64,000 nt of DNA from Paenibacillus xylanexedens (GCF_007680605.1 NZ_VEIO01000009.1:62001-126000); one strand, 5' to 3'. Positions 27,686 to 37,512 are shown, counted from the first letter of the stretch. A program made the numbers and translations. Notes: generated by a model not told the origin, from the letters alone.

Positions 27686-28264
27686 TTACACCCTTAACAA
27701 ACCACGGAAACCTCTTGCAGCGTAATAGGACTCTGCCCCGTTATGGTACATAAACACGGTATCGTAACGGCGGTCGCAAAAAATAGCTCCCCCCCGCTGT
27801 CTAATATGTTCAGGTGTCACCACCCAGCTGGAGGTTTTCAGATCGAAGTTACCCAGTTGCTGCAGTTCACGATACTGGGTTTCATCCAGAAGCTCAATGC
27901 CCATCTCGATGCACATTTGAACAGCGCTATGCTTAGGTTTGTTCTCTTTACGTGCATCCAGTGCGGCCTGATCATAACATACACTGCGACGGCCCTTCGG
28001 GCTCTCTGCTGAACAGTCTACAAAGATATATTCACCTGTCTCACTGTCTAACTCCACAACATCCGGTTCGCCGCCTGTTTTCTCCATCTCGTGGAGCGAC
28101 CACAGTTTATCAGGGTGAGCTTCGAGTTTGGCCTCGACGTTAACCCAATCCAGATCGGGATGACGACTCATATTCTTTTCAAAACGGGTCTTTAATGCCT
28201 TGAACAATTCATCACGTTGTTCCGGTGACAGATCTTTTTCATTTTCAATGGAGTTCGTGGTCAT
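27686..28264 (-). CDS. DUF4256 family protein
   Basis: 192 residues from the ATG at 28264 (MTTNSIENEKDL), chosen because GGGGGAG sits 7 bases before it. It is soluble, with the family phrases WSLHEMEKTGGEPDVV, FVDCSAESPKGRRSVCYD, SSWVVTPEHIRQRGGAIFCDRR and YHNGAESYYAARGFRG. No catalytic role is established for the family. It lies about 78 bases downstream of the HEAT-repeat gene's stop on the same strand, and may be read with it. I see no signal peptide or membrane segment. Confidence 0.85.
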   Translation of the reverse strand: MTTNSIENEKDLSPEQRDELFKALKTRFEKNMSRHPDLDWVNVEAKLEAHPDKLWSLHEMEKTGGEPDVVELDSETGEYIFVDCSAESPKGRRSVCYDQAALDARKENKPKHSAVQMCIEMGIELLDETQYRELQQLGNFDLKTSSWVVTPEHIRQRGGAIFCDRRYDTVFMYHNGAESYYAARGFRGLLRV

Positions 28265-28341
28265 CCTCATTCTCCCCCGCTTCATTAGCATGTAGTGGTG
28301 TAGCGAACTGATTCTACTCGATTGTAGTGAAAACAATGATG

Positions 28342-31300
28342 TTATTCAAGTATTGTCCAACTGTCCAACGCCTGCAGACGAACCGCTTCTTGCTCATGCT
28401 GTCGGTAAGCTCTTAAGCGATTGCGGCAATCCTGATTCCATAGTAACTCCTCACCAGCAATCTTTAGCAATGACAGCCCTACCCAGGAAGACGCCATATC
28501 CTTCCGCACTCTCAACACATCTACGATGTCGAGCAGTTGCTCCGGTTTCCAATATCCTTTGCTGACAAGCACTGTTTGTGTAATTTCCCGATTCACCGAT
28601 TCCAGTGTATATGGATGTGCATTAGCGATATCAATGACAGGATGCAACCGGAGTACCACCTGATCCGGCTGGCTCCAGTCCATTGCAGCCAAGTGCAGAC
28701 GAATCGCGCTCAGCTTCAGCGATTCATGATGCTGAAGAGTCTCGATCATGGCTACATATAATGGAGCAAGTCGCCTTTTCACCGATATAGAACCCGAGAC
28801 AAGCTGATCAATCAACTCCAGCAAACGTTGACGATGCGGTAAATCCCTCTCTCTACCTGCATTCCAGTTGTCCTCTACCTCCACTTCAGCCAACTGCCGG
28901 ATGACCTGTACCACCTCATCATTCACTTCCCCGTCCCTGCTAACCGTAACCAAGGCATGAATCGCGGCTTTCCAGCGCGTACCATCCTGCAGATCGATTA
29001 ATGCTTTGCCAGCACATTGTGAAATGACCTCTGCACCCACATGTCCCCAGCGTGACATCGCATGAAAAGCTTCCATCGATACAATCGGGTCATCATGGCC
29101 CGCAATTTCGGTAATCCACTGTAAATATCGCAGTCGCGCTTCCACCGGAAGTTCATCCGGACGCTGATTCAGCAAACTGCGCGCAATGTCGCGATCTGAA
29201 GAGGACGCCATTACACTCATCATCGCCCAGCTTCGCTCATCATCCAGACATTGTCTGGCTGCATGACCAATGGCAATAATGACATCCTTGTGCCGCTTCG
29301 GCTTCTCAAATTCACGAGTGAGTAAGGTCACGCTTTCACTACTTCTATAAGTTCCCAGCAACCGAACCGCTTCTTTCCGCACTGTAATCTTAAGTTTCTC
29401 CCGGTCCAACAGACTCGAAAGCATGGACGTGAGCAGCACCGGGTTCACCCTGCGTGCACACCTCGGAATGGAGTACATCGCTACTCGGGCACGATCTCCA
29501 TCCAGATTATTTAATAAAACAGGTAGGGCGTCTTCCGGTTCCTCCGTTAACGAAAAAGCATGCAGGGCGGCCTCCACGATATGTACTTCCGGATCATTTA
29601 ACAGATGCTCTAGTAGCTGATTCGAGCGATAATCGGGCATACCCGCCATACTCCGCATCGCATTGGCACGCTCATAGAAGCTCCGCTTGCTGTCTTGTGC
29701 CACCCGGTCAAGCAGCGAAGCCAGCGCCTGTTGCTGACGAGGCAACCAGCGGTAAAAGCCATGATAAGCTGGAACGAGATAGACCGTTTTCCCTGTCAAA
29801 TGCTTGCCTTTGAGGACTTTGCCGGAGATAAACGGATCAAGCCACTCCTGACGTTTCAGATGCAAGTGCTCGAACACTTCGTAGAATGAAATGAATGTCG
29901 GATCAAGGTCCAGCAGTTCCCTAACCCGTTTATCCCTGGTCTTGTAGGGTGCGAGCCAATACCTGACCGCTTGAGCCGCTGACTTCTTCCCTTTCACTAA
30001 CTCTTCCAGAAGGGCGTGAAGTTTGGGCAACCGATCAATCGCTTTGCCAAATGCACTAGCCATCTGCAGAACGACGTAGTCACTCTCCCGCTTGTTCGCT
30101 TCTACACCTATGGCATAGATCTCATCAAATAAGGTTTCGAGTGCGGCCTGCGGCAGACTGTTCCACTCTCTGGAAAATAACATAAACTGCCCATCACGCA
30201 TCGCCATGCGCTTGATCGTTCTAAGCGCAAATTGGAACAAGGGACGCTCGGGTTCACTTGCATGCTCCAGCAGCATGTCAAAAGCCAATTGCTCGACTCC
30301 CGTTCTGGTTCCATACGAAGTATCTCTGGCCTCAATGACACTGTCCACCAGGATCGTCAGATGTTGCACATGCTCTTGCTTAAACATCGTGACTGGACAT
30401 CTCGATAGTTCGGCTATAACCATAAATCGCACCGGGTCCTGATCGTTTTTCACTCTCGTCAGGAACCGTAACGTTTCCTCCATCCCACTACGGGACAGAG
30501 CCGTGCTTTGTATCAGCCGGGAATACGCCATAGCACGCTCATCCGCATTCGACACCTGAACAGCCTGTTCCAGCGTTTCTCTAACTTGTGCAATCAGACG
30601 ACGTGCTGTCATTTCGAACGTTCTTCCTTGGTCTTCCCGGACTTCTCGCAGGTTAAGCATGCGAACCGCTTCTTTGTCGCGCAACTGATGCGGCAGTACA
30701 TCGAGCAAGGATATTGGGAACACTCGATTTGTTCGCTCCTGCTTCGGATATGCTGCGTTAAATAACGCTTCACGGCTCGATGGGGCAAGCGTACCCAGCA
30801 CCTTTGCCACTTGAAAAGGTGCATCGGCAAGTAGGGTCACAATTGCAGTCCAATGCGCAGCGGTGAAGTATCTTCTCTTTTTCAACACACCAGCCGGAAC
30901 TCCGTTGTTCAGCAGATATGCCCTTGTCTCCTGCCTCGTAAGCAACTCGAATACTTGCTCAGGGCTAGTCCGAATCAGGATGCCCAGTTGATTCTTAATC
31001 ACAGGATGAATCTGTTCCTTGGGACCATAAGACAATGCATATTTCAGGACTGCTGCTGGTCTTAATACACTAAGCTTCTCTACCGCCGTGCTCATTTCAT
31101 ACCACACACTGGACCTGTCGCTCTCCGATACCTGATTCAAGGCATTTTCTAAGTAAGCGGCGACCAGATCCGGGTACCGGGTTGTTACGGTTCGCCAATT
31201 ATGAATTGCATATCCAAGCTGTGGCAATCGTGTGCAAACCGTTGCTTCACCACACATGGATAGCAGGAAAATAGCGTCATCTGCGCCCCAACGTTCCAAT

Positions 31301-31722
31301 ACGATCGGCAACAGCCGTTCCGCCCAGTCCTGTCTGGTATACTTCACAATGCTCCGCAACAGTTGCTGACGACAATGGTGCGACATCGAAACGATCTCGG
31401 TTTCAATGTCATACCCCGGATCAGTGACCACCTCTGCCAACATCCTGGCAGCCCGGCCCCTGACCCCGGCCTTGAGATGATTTAATGCATGTATAACAGC
31501 TTGTGCATCCTTTACCGCACCAGCTCCGGTTAATGCCAGATGTGCCTCGTACGCTGTCCCGCTGTCCAACAGCTCAATCAGTAACGCAGCGTAATCATTC
31601 GCGCCCACAGCCAGGTGATTCCGTCCCAGCCGTGCAATCTCTTTCATTCGGTTCGAATAACCAAGCGAGTCCAGTTCTTCTAAAACCCGAGTTTTACTCA
31701 GTGGAGTATGATTGTTCTTCAT
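28342..31722 (-). CDS. HEAT/ARM-like repeat protein, cytoplasmic
   Basis: 1126 residues from the ATG at 31722, which has a GGGAGAGG site. The whole chain is alpha-helical with recurring helix pairs, for example LLNDPEVHIVEAALHAFSL and DPIVSMEAFHAMSRWG, where D-P/V-A-A patterns mark HEAT-type repeats. No catalytic domain, signal peptide or membrane helix is visible. It is probably a scaffold or partner-binding protein. The long helical N-terminal half is less clearly repetitive. The next gene downstream is DUF4256. The family is unnamed to my knowledge, and no function should be assigned. Confidence 0.8.
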   Translation of the reverse strand: MKNNHTPLSKTRVLEELDSLGYSNRMKEIARLGRNHLAVGANDYAALLIELLDSGTAYEAHLALTGAGAVKDAQAVIHALNHLKAGVRGRAARMLAEVVTDPGYDIETEIVSMSHHCRQQLLRSIVKYTRQDWAERLLPIVLERWGADDAIFLLSMCGEATVCTRLPQLGYAIHNWRTVTTRYPDLVAAYLENALNQVSESDRSSVWYEMSTAVEKLSVLRPAAVLKYALSYGPKEQIHPVIKNQLGILIRTSPEQVFELLTRQETRAYLLNNGVPAGVLKKRRYFTAAHWTAIVTLLADAPFQVAKVLGTLAPSSREALFNAAYPKQERTNRVFPISLLDVLPHQLRDKEAVRMLNLREVREDQGRTFEMTARRLIAQVRETLEQAVQVSNADERAMAYSRLIQSTALSRSGMEETLRFLTRVKNDQDPVRFMVIAELSRCPVTMFKQEHVQHLTILVDSVIEARDTSYGTRTGVEQLAFDMLLEHASEPERPLFQFALRTIKRMAMRDGQFMLFSREWNSLPQAALETLFDEIYAIGVEANKRESDYVVLQMASAFGKAIDRLPKLHALLEELVKGKKSAAQAVRYWLAPYKTRDKRVRELLDLDPTFISFYEVFEHLHLKRQEWLDPFISGKVLKGKHLTGKTVYLVPAYHGFYRWLPRQQQALASLLDRVAQDSKRSFYERANAMRSMAGMPDYRSNQLLEHLLNDPEVHIVEAALHAFSLTEEPEDALPVLLNNLDGDRARVAMYSIPRCARRVNPVLLTSMLSSLLDREKLKITVRKEAVRLLGTYRSSESVTLLTREFEKPKRHKDVIIAIGHAARQCLDDERSWAMMSVMASSSDRDIARSLLNQRPDELPVEARLRYLQWITEIAGHDDPIVSMEAFHAMSRWGHVGAEVISQCAGKALIDLQDGTRWKAAIHALVTVSRDGEVNDEVVQVIRQLAEVEVEDNWNAGRERDLPHRQRLLELIDQLVSGSISVKRRLAPLYVAMIETLQHHESLKLSAIRLHLAAMDWSQPDQVVLRLHPVIDIANAHPYTLESVNREITQTVLVSKGYWKPEQLLDIVDVLRVRKDMASSWVGLSLLKIAGEELLWNQDCRNRLRAYRQHEQEAVRLQALDSWTILE

Positions 31723-31944
31723 AAAGCCTCTCCCCTCACTCACATTGTGGCCCTTACTTTCACTTCATTTTCATTTACACTTTTTCCCCTTTTACTACTC
31801 TCTTATATAACCCTTCTTAACAGGCGGAAGTTACATCGAATAAGCGAAAATGTATTATTTCTTCCCGGGACGTGTCTTCAAACCTACTGAAGTGCATCTT
31901 TATCCCCCTTTTTCGCCCCTGCTACGTCAATACGACTTCCGAGC

Positions 31945-33270
31945 TCATTTACTGAGAATAACGGGCAATTCGATCTGTAGGATAAATATGTCTGCTGCCT
32001 GAGATATCTTCAATGTTCCGTTATGCTGTTCGATGATTTTCTGGCAACTCACAAGTCCGATCTCGTTACTGTCCTTCGTTTTGTCCACAGGTCTAATCCG
32101 GTTCCGAGCGGTCATGATTAAAGACTGTTGCTCTATAGATAAATCGATATCCACTGGATGAGAACGATCCGCATATTTCTTTATATTCGAGAAAATATTA
32201 TCAAACACACGACGGATCGCTACAAGATTCAACTCGATCAAAAAGGCCTGTTCCCCGTATTTCTGCTTCAACTCAACATCGAAATGTTCCATTAAGGCCA
32301 GTTGCTCATCCAGAAGCTGATCAAACAACTCTCGCCCATCATAGATTTCGGATTCCACATCCTCTTCCTCTGACGCAGAAGAGACCGTAAAGTACTCAAA
32401 CAGCTTATCTGATAATATCTTGATCTGATAAGCCTTCTCTCGGCTATTGTGAATATACTGGTGCAGATCCTCCTGTGTCTTGTATTTGCCCAGTTCAATA
32501 ATGTCCATGTATCCCAGCAGAATCGTGAGCGGTGTGCGCAAATCATGAGAAATCGCCGTAATCAACTCTCGATTCGCGCTTCTCACCCTCTCCTCGCTGC
32601 CAAGCCGTTCCACAAATGATTTCCGCATTTCATCAATACTCCATGCCAGCGATGACAGCTCGTCTTTACCAGATACCGTAATCTTATAATCCAGATTGCC
32701 GCCTTCCAGTATTTTAATCTCACGCTCCAGATTGCCAATATAGGATATTTTCCGATTGATCATGAGCAAGAAGGCAACAATAAACGTAATCAAAGCTGCG
32801 AATACCGTCAAAATCAAAAGCAGATTATAGTATTGATATTCATAGAAACCAACCAGATAGATCTGCACTGTTTTATCTGCAAACTGCACGGTTGTAATCG
32901 GTGTTCGGGAAGGCAGGAACTGAGTTAACAGTTCTTCACTGATCGCAGCATCCGCTTCTATGTTGGACGCATATATCAATTTATCCTGTTCAAACATAAA
33001 CAGCTCCAGATACCGTTCCCCACGAATCCACTCCGAGAGCCGCTGATGATCCTGTGTGGACAAGTGCTCGCTACTTACCATGGTCTGGAATCGTTCCAAT
33101 GCATCCTGCTGTCTGTTCTCGCTAAACGTAGATTTACTAAGATAACTGTCAAGCGCGGTTTCGCCAACCACCTGTAACACAATAAATGTACTTACCGCAA
33201 CAAACAGAGAGAGAATAATGGCGAGCACCAGCTTGAGCTTCAGTTTTTTCCCGATGAGCAGTTTATTCAA
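31945..33270 (-). CDS. Sensor histidine kinase of OmpR-type pair
   Basis: 441 residues from a TTG at 33270. GGGGAAGGGG is 7 bases upstream, and the start overlaps the regulator's stop by 8 bases. It has a membrane helix at about 9-35, an extracytoplasmic sensor of roughly 120 residues, a second helix (about 155-180), a HAMP-like linker, HisKA with His242 (ISHDLRTPL), and a HATPase (NLVAIRRVFDNIFSN as the N box, EIGLVSCQKI as a shortened G box). The architecture resembles VanS/BceS-independent sensors of Firmicutes. The signal is unknown. The regulator gene precedes it and a TVP38 membrane protein diverges from the pair. Confidence 0.9.
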   Translation of the reverse strand: MNKLLIGKKLKLKLVLAIILSLFVAVSTFIVLQVVGETALDSYLSKSTFSENRQQDALERFQTMVSSEHLSTQDHQRLSEWIRGERYLELFMFEQDKLIYASNIEADAAISEELLTQFLPSRTPITTVQFADKTVQIYLVGFYEYQYYNLLLILTVFAALITFIVAFLLMINRKISYIGNLEREIKILEGGNLDYKITVSGKDELSSLAWSIDEMRKSFVERLGSEERVRSANRELITAISHDLRTPLTILLGYMDIIELGKYKTQEDLHQYIHNSREKAYQIKILSDKLFEYFTVSSASEEEDVESEIYDGRELFDQLLDEQLALMEHFDVELKQKYGEQAFLIELNLVAIRRVFDNIFSNIKKYADRSHPVDIDLSIEQQSLIMTARNRIRPVDKTKDSNEIGLVSCQKIIEQHNGTLKISQAADIFILQIELPVILSK

Positions 33271-33961
33271 TTTTGTACCCCTTCCCCCAAACGGTCTGCA
33301 CATATTTAGGATGCTGCGGGTCATCTTCCAGCTTGTTTCTCAAATTCCGAATATGAACCATTACCGTGTTATTACAGGTATAAAAATAAGGCTGTTGCCA
33401 CACGCTCTCATAGATATTTTCGGCTGAGAAAACCTTTCTTCGTTTGGACGCCAAGAGCAACAGAATTTGATACTCAATTTCCGTCAGCGAGATTTCTTTC
33501 TCACCGATATACACCGATTTCGCATCCTTGTGAATGGTCAGATCCTTCACCGCAATGTTCTCAGCCTCTTCGACCTTCTCCTTGCCCCGGTAGACATAAT
33601 ATCGGCGAAGCAGCGCTTTGACCCTTGCCACCAGTTCGGTATACGAGAATGGCTTGGACAAAAAGTCATCGCTCCCCGACGAAAAGGCCAGTTGTTTATC
33701 CGAATCCTGTGTTTTCGCTGTCAGGAACAGGATCGGCGCACTTGTTTTTTCACGAATCTCCAGACATGCCTTCAGTCCAGACTTATTGGGCATCATCATA
33801 TCCAGAATAATAAGATCTGTCTCTTCCGTTACTTGATCTACCGCATCTTGGCCATCGACGGCTTCAATGACTTCGTAGCTTTCACTTTCTAGCAAAATTT
33901 TCACGATCTCACGAATCTCACTATTGTCATCTGCAATTAAAATCTGCTTGTTGTTGTTCAT
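33263..33961 (-). CDS. OmpR/PhoB-family response regulator
   Basis: 232 residues, with a GGAGGG site before the ATG. The receiver (1-120) has IADDN, phospho-acceptor Asp54 (LILDMMMP) and the lysine in FLSKPFSY. A C-terminal winged helix (about 140-230) ends VWGKGYKIE, typical of the family. It is first in the two-gene operon and is translationally coupled to the kinase. A palindromic/direct-repeat box at 34.03 kb, between it and the divergent TVP38 gene, is a good candidate binding site. So it probably autoregulates and activates the TVP38 gene. Confidence 0.92.
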   Translation of the reverse strand: MNNNKQILIADDNSEIREIVKILLESESYEVIEAVDGQDAVDQVTEETDLIILDMMMPNKSGLKACLEIREKTSAPILFLTAKTQDSDKQLAFSSGSDDFLSKPFSYTELVARVKALLRRYYVYRGKEKVEEAENIAVKDLTIHKDAKSVYIGEKEISLTEIEYQILLLLASKRRKVFSAENIYESVWQQPYFYTCNNTVMVHIRNLRNKLEDDPQHPKYVQTVWGKGYKIE

Positions 33962-34027
33962 TCGAAATCCCTCCGTTCATTCCAGTATAGTCTGCGTATT
34001 TTAACAGAGCCAGCGGATCAGGATCGC

Positions 34028-34051
34028 CTTAAGAATTCTTAAGAAGTTAAG
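34028..34051. promoter_or_regulatory. Candidate response-regulator box
   Basis: A perfect 16-base palindrome CTTAAGAATTCTTAAG (34028-34043) is followed by GTTAAG (34046-34051), giving three TTAAG units 10 and 8 bases apart. It lies in the divergent region, and a TATACT -10 box (34077-34082) of the TVP38 gene follows at activator distance. Confidence 0.6.
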
Positions 34052-34121
34052 TAGGTATCTCTTCATGATTTCGTTTTATACTGTTAATAGTGAATGTCAT
34101 TACAAAAAGGGGTCTTACGTT

Positions 34122-34952
34122 ATGCCGAAATTCTCAAAACGTATTGCGATGAAAATATTGTTGGGCTTGTTCGCTGCCTTATCCATGGGCCTGCTGGTTT
34201 ATTATGCGCCTGCCATCATTAAGATCATGTCGTCAATGGACAATTTCAGAGCTTATATTCATTCCACGGGACACTGGGGCCCGATCATGTTTATTTTATT
34301 CCAGATTCTCCAGATCGTCGTTGCGCCGATTCCAGGAGAAATCGTGCAAATTGCCGGGGGATATATCTACGGTACTGCACTCGGTTCCTTCTATACAACC
34401 GTTGGTCTGGTCTTAGGTTCAGCGATTGCCTTCTACTTCACCCGTTTCATCGGCCGTGATTTTGTATCGCGTCTGCTGCGGAAGCAAAATCTGAAATGGA
34501 TGTCATTCATGCATGATGAGCGAAAATTTGCCGCCTTTTTGTTTATCTTTTTCCTCGTTCCCGGGTTGCCCAAAGACATGCTTGTCTTTGTCGCTGCGCT
34601 GACATCCATCAGCTCTTTACGATTCTTCACTATTCTGCTGATTGGACGGTTGCCCTGGATTATCGCTTCGACCGTGGTAGGTTCCAACCTTCACATGCAA
34701 CAATATACCATTGCCATCATCATATCGGTTATTGCTGTCGTTGGATTTATATTCGGATACATCTACAAGGACAAATTAATGAATCTGTTCTCCAAAGCGG
34801 ATAAAACGAGTCAGACAAATATGAACATCGAGAACAATGAAGATAGTGAGATCAAGGAGATGAACGAGACAAAGGAAGTCCACACAACGTTTAAAACAAA
34901 AACTGCACCTGCTTTAGTTAAGCCGAGAGACTTCGCACCGAAAAAAGGATAA
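34122..34952 (+). CDS. TVP38/TMEM64 (SNARE-associated, VTT domain) membrane protein
   Basis: 276 residues from the ATG at 34122 (MPKFSKRIAMKI) with AAAAGG upstream. It has five or six membrane segments. The VTT-domain core shows APIPGEIVQIAGGYIYG, GSAIAFYFTRFIGRDFV and FLVPGLPKDMLVFVAALTSI, the re-entrant loops of the DedA/TMEM64 superfamily, which are linked to lipid scrambling or undecaprenyl-phosphate/phospholipid transport. The C-terminal 55 residues are a charged cytoplasmic tail (EIKEMNETKEV and similar). It diverges from the OmpR-type operon with the candidate operator between them, so it is probably the main target of that system. Confidence 0.9.
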   Translation: MPKFSKRIAMKILLGLFAALSMGLLVYYAPAIIKIMSSMDNFRAYIHSTGHWGPIMFILFQILQIVVAPIPGEIVQIAGGYIYGTALGSFYTTVGLVLGSAIAFYFTRFIGRDFVSRLLRKQNLKWMSFMHDERKFAAFLFIFFLVPGLPKDMLVFVAALTSISSLRFFTILLIGRLPWIIASTVVGSNLHMQQYTIAIIISVIAVVGFIFGYIYKDKLMNLFSKADKTSQTNMNIENNEDSEIKEMNETKEVHTTFKTKTAPALVKPRDFAPKKG

Positions 34953-35068
34953 AGATTACGGAAGATTTGAATATGCAACTATACAATCACGCACAAAACA
35001 AAATACGGAATACGGAATATGGAGTAGATATCCAAGATCTATTTCCGTCATCATTGGAGGAATCAGAT

Positions 35069-35671
35069 ATGCAAAACATTGTAACGGATCGATTGATTTT
35101 ACGTAATTTTGCCGCAACGGATGCTGCCGGATTGCTCGAGTATACCGCGAATCCACGAGTGAATTGCTTTATGGATCACCAGCTGTCGACACTTGAGGAA
35201 GCAGTCGCAGAGGTAGCGAAACGAAGCAAGGACGACTCCCATATCGCCGTTTGTCTAAAAGACAGCAATGAAATCATTGGAGAGCTGTTTGGGATGACAG
35301 AGGGCCATGATCCAGATTCAGATTCGGACTCGAAATCGAATCCAAAATCAACGTCAGATTCGGATACGTATAGTGTCGGCTGGAATTTTAACGGAAGGTT
35401 TGAGGGAAAAGGATACGCCAGTGAGAGTGCCCGTGCCTTCATGGAATACCTGTTCATGGAGCAGGGAATTCGGAGAATTTACGCTTATGTGGAAGACGAT
35501 AACTTCCGGTCTCAGAAGCTCTGTGAGAAACTCGGCATGCGCCGGGAAGGACTGTTTCTTGAATTTATTTCTTTTGTCAAAAATGAAGACGGTACGCCGA
35601 AATACGAGAACACGTATCAATATGCGATATTAAAAAAAGAATGGCTGGCGCAGCAGGCTACTGCGAAATAG
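35069..35671 (+). CDS. GNAT acetyltransferase (RimJ/RimL type) with Ser/Asp insertion
   Basis: 200 residues from the ATG at 35069, set by GGAGG 9 bases upstream. TDRLILRNF at the start, GWNFNGRFEGKGYASE (the acetyl-CoA loop) and YVEDDNFRSQKLCEKLGMRREG identify the RimJ/RimL subgroup, which acetylates N-termini or small amines. Between the third and fourth strands is a low-complexity stretch DPDSDSDSKSNPKSTSDSD (nucleotides about 35313-35370), encoded by near-repeats of gattcg/tcggac. The usual protein has only a short turn here. It lies just after the TVP38 gene and may be read with it. The substrate is unknown. Confidence 0.85.
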   Translation: MQNIVTDRLILRNFAATDAAGLLEYTANPRVNCFMDHQLSTLEEAVAEVAKRSKDDSHIAVCLKDSNEIIGELFGMTEGHDPDSDSDSKSNPKSTSDSDTYSVGWNFNGRFEGKGYASESARAFMEYLFMEQGIRRIYAYVEDDNFRSQKLCEKLGMRREGLFLEFISFVKNEDGTPKYENTYQYAILKKEWLAQQATAK

Positions 35672-35755
35672 CATGATTCACTTCTCTGGATCGTGTGAAT
35701 ATATTCCTTGAGCCGATGATTGCAGCGTAAGTAAATTCAGTGCCCTGCCAATAAA

Positions 35756-35801
35756 AAGCGGCAACTTTTCCCCGATTGATATTCGGGACAGGTTGCCGCT
35801 T
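35756..35801. terminator. Bidirectional intrinsic terminator
   Basis: Arms AAGCGGCAAC (35756-35765) and GTTGCCGCTT (35792-35801), with an inner CCCGA/TCGGG stem. A5 precedes and TCTTTAT follows. It lies between the convergent acetyltransferase and HemY genes. Confidence 0.88.
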
Positions 35802-35809
35802 CTTTATGT

Positions 35810-37366
35810 TTATCCAGTTCCCAACAGCGTGCTAATAACTTTCTCCGCCATGGTCTTGCCTTGAGAGATACAATCGGGTACGCCAATTCCGCGGTAACCT
35901 CCGCCACCAGCGTACACTCCCGGCATAACATCTTCCAGTAACTTCTCAACCTCCGCGATTCGTTTTAGATGCCCGACTTGATATTGAGGCATGGATAACG
36001 GTAATCGGTTAATTTCTGTATATACGGGTTCTGCGGATATCCCCATAGTATCCTGTAATTCAAGGCGTACTTCGGCAATGATTTCTTCATCGGTAAGTTG
36101 ATGACTCATCGGGTCACGGCCGTATTTTCCCACATATGCTCGCAAAAGAATGTGCCCTTTCGGCGCCGTATGCTCCCACTTGCTTGATGTCCAGGTGCAA
36201 GCCGTAATTTTGCGTTCTTCCTTGCGCGGTACGACAAAGCCGGATGCATTCAGGGAAACGCCCACATCCTTCTCCCGATAAGCCAGTACAACGTTCATCA
36301 CCGAAGCATACGGGATCGAACGCAGGTGTTCTGCAATCGACTCATGCTCATGTGCAAGTATATCTGCTGCTGCATACGCTGGAGTCGCAATGACTACCGC
36401 ATCCGCTGCAAGCGTCGTTCCATTGTTAAGATGAACCGTATAACGTATATTTTCTTTTCCTTGCTCTTGTTCTGTTTTCGAGACACGGGAAATTTTCGTG
36501 TTTCGGATCAAATGCGCTGTGGAAGAAAGTCTCTGTTCAAGTTGCGTTACTACACCTTCCAATCCACCCCGTGCACTCAAAAACATGCTTCGAGTGGCCG
36601 TGCCCGATGGTTGTGATGCGGGTTTGGAAGCTGGACGAGCTACCGATTTGGTTGCAGGTTGTAACGTAGACTCCGTTGTGGTTTGAGCCCCAGGCTTGAT
36701 TGTTTGCTTCGGTGCGCGGCTTTTTCTCACACCCAGCATACCCACGATCAGGCTACGGTGTTTTTGCTCCGTTTCCTGCAACATTGGAAACGTTGCTTGT
36801 ACACTCAGTCCGTCCGCATTGCCAGCATATATGCCTGCCAAGAGCGGCTCGGCGATCTGCTCCAGCACTTCATCGCCAAGACGTCTGCGTAGCAGTTGCC
36901 CCAGTGACTCATCCTCCACGCCAGGTCGTCGTGGCAAAACAAGATCTGCCGCTGCTCGCACCTTGCCCCGCAGTGACAATAAACGAGTTGTTACGAAGGG
37001 TTTCCACTTCGTAGGCACACCGAGCATAAAGCCATCCGGGATCGGATGCAATTTATTCCGATAGGCGATATAGCTATGCAACACCCCTGGACGCGTACCA
37101 ACAATCTCATCCCCCATGCCGAGTTCTTGCATAAGCTCAATGATGGATGTTTTGCGTGCGAGAAAAGAATCCGGCCCCCGTTCGATCACGAATCCCTCCC
37201 TTTTACCGGTGTGTACATGTCCGCCGAATCGATCACTTTTTTCCACAATAATAAGTTCTGCTGCAATATCATTCGCTCTGCAAAACTGTTCAATATAATA
37301 AGCTGCGCTTAATCCGGTAATCCCACCGCCAGCGATGACAACTTGTTTCTTGCGTTGATTGTTCAT
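35810..37366 (-). CDS. hemY: Protoporphyrinogen/coproporphyrinogen III oxidase
   Basis: 518 residues from the ATG at 37366 (MNNQRKKQVVIAGGG). FAD binding is shown by VVIAGGGITGLSAAYYIE at the start, EKSDRFGGHVHT (the GG doublet), and the C-terminal VYAGGGGYRGIGVPDCISQGK that closes the flavin site. The enzyme oxidises the porphyrinogen ring in haem synthesis and is cytoplasmic or membrane-associated in Firmicutes. The family is about 470 residues. The excess comes mainly from a Thr/Ser/Ala/Pro/Lys stretch of some 40 residues (KQTIKPGAQTTTEST to PSGTATR) inserted before SMFLSARGGLEGV. No other haem gene is adjacent. Confidence 0.9.
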   Translation of the reverse strand: MNNQRKKQVVIAGGGITGLSAAYYIEQFCRANDIAAELIIVEKSDRFGGHVHTGKREGFVIERGPDSFLARKTSIIELMQELGMGDEIVGTRPGVLHSYIAYRNKLHPIPDGFMLGVPTKWKPFVTTRLLSLRGKVRAAADLVLPRRPGVEDESLGQLLRRRLGDEVLEQIAEPLLAGIYAGNADGLSVQATFPMLQETEQKHRSLIVGMLGVRKSRAPKQTIKPGAQTTTESTLQPATKSVARPASKPASQPSGTATRSMFLSARGGLEGVVTQLEQRLSSTAHLIRNTKISRVSKTEQEQGKENIRYTVHLNNGTTLAADAVVIATPAYAAADILAHEHESIAEHLRSIPYASVMNVVLAYREKDVGVSLNASGFVVPRKEERKITACTWTSSKWEHTAPKGHILLRAYVGKYGRDPMSHQLTDEEIIAEVRLELQDTMGISAEPVYTEINRLPLSMPQYQVGHLKRIAEVEKLLEDVMPGVYAGGGGYRGIGVPDCISQGKTMAEKVISTLLGTG

Positions 37367-37512
37367 GCTACACTTCCCGCCTATATAGACTTTAACCCCT
37401 AATCCGTAACTCACTCTTCACAAGTGTAGAGCAGATGCCAGGTCAGAAAAGTGAGAAGAATCACAAAACAGCCATAACGAATATAATGCAACGAATCCGT
37501 CAAAATAAAAAA

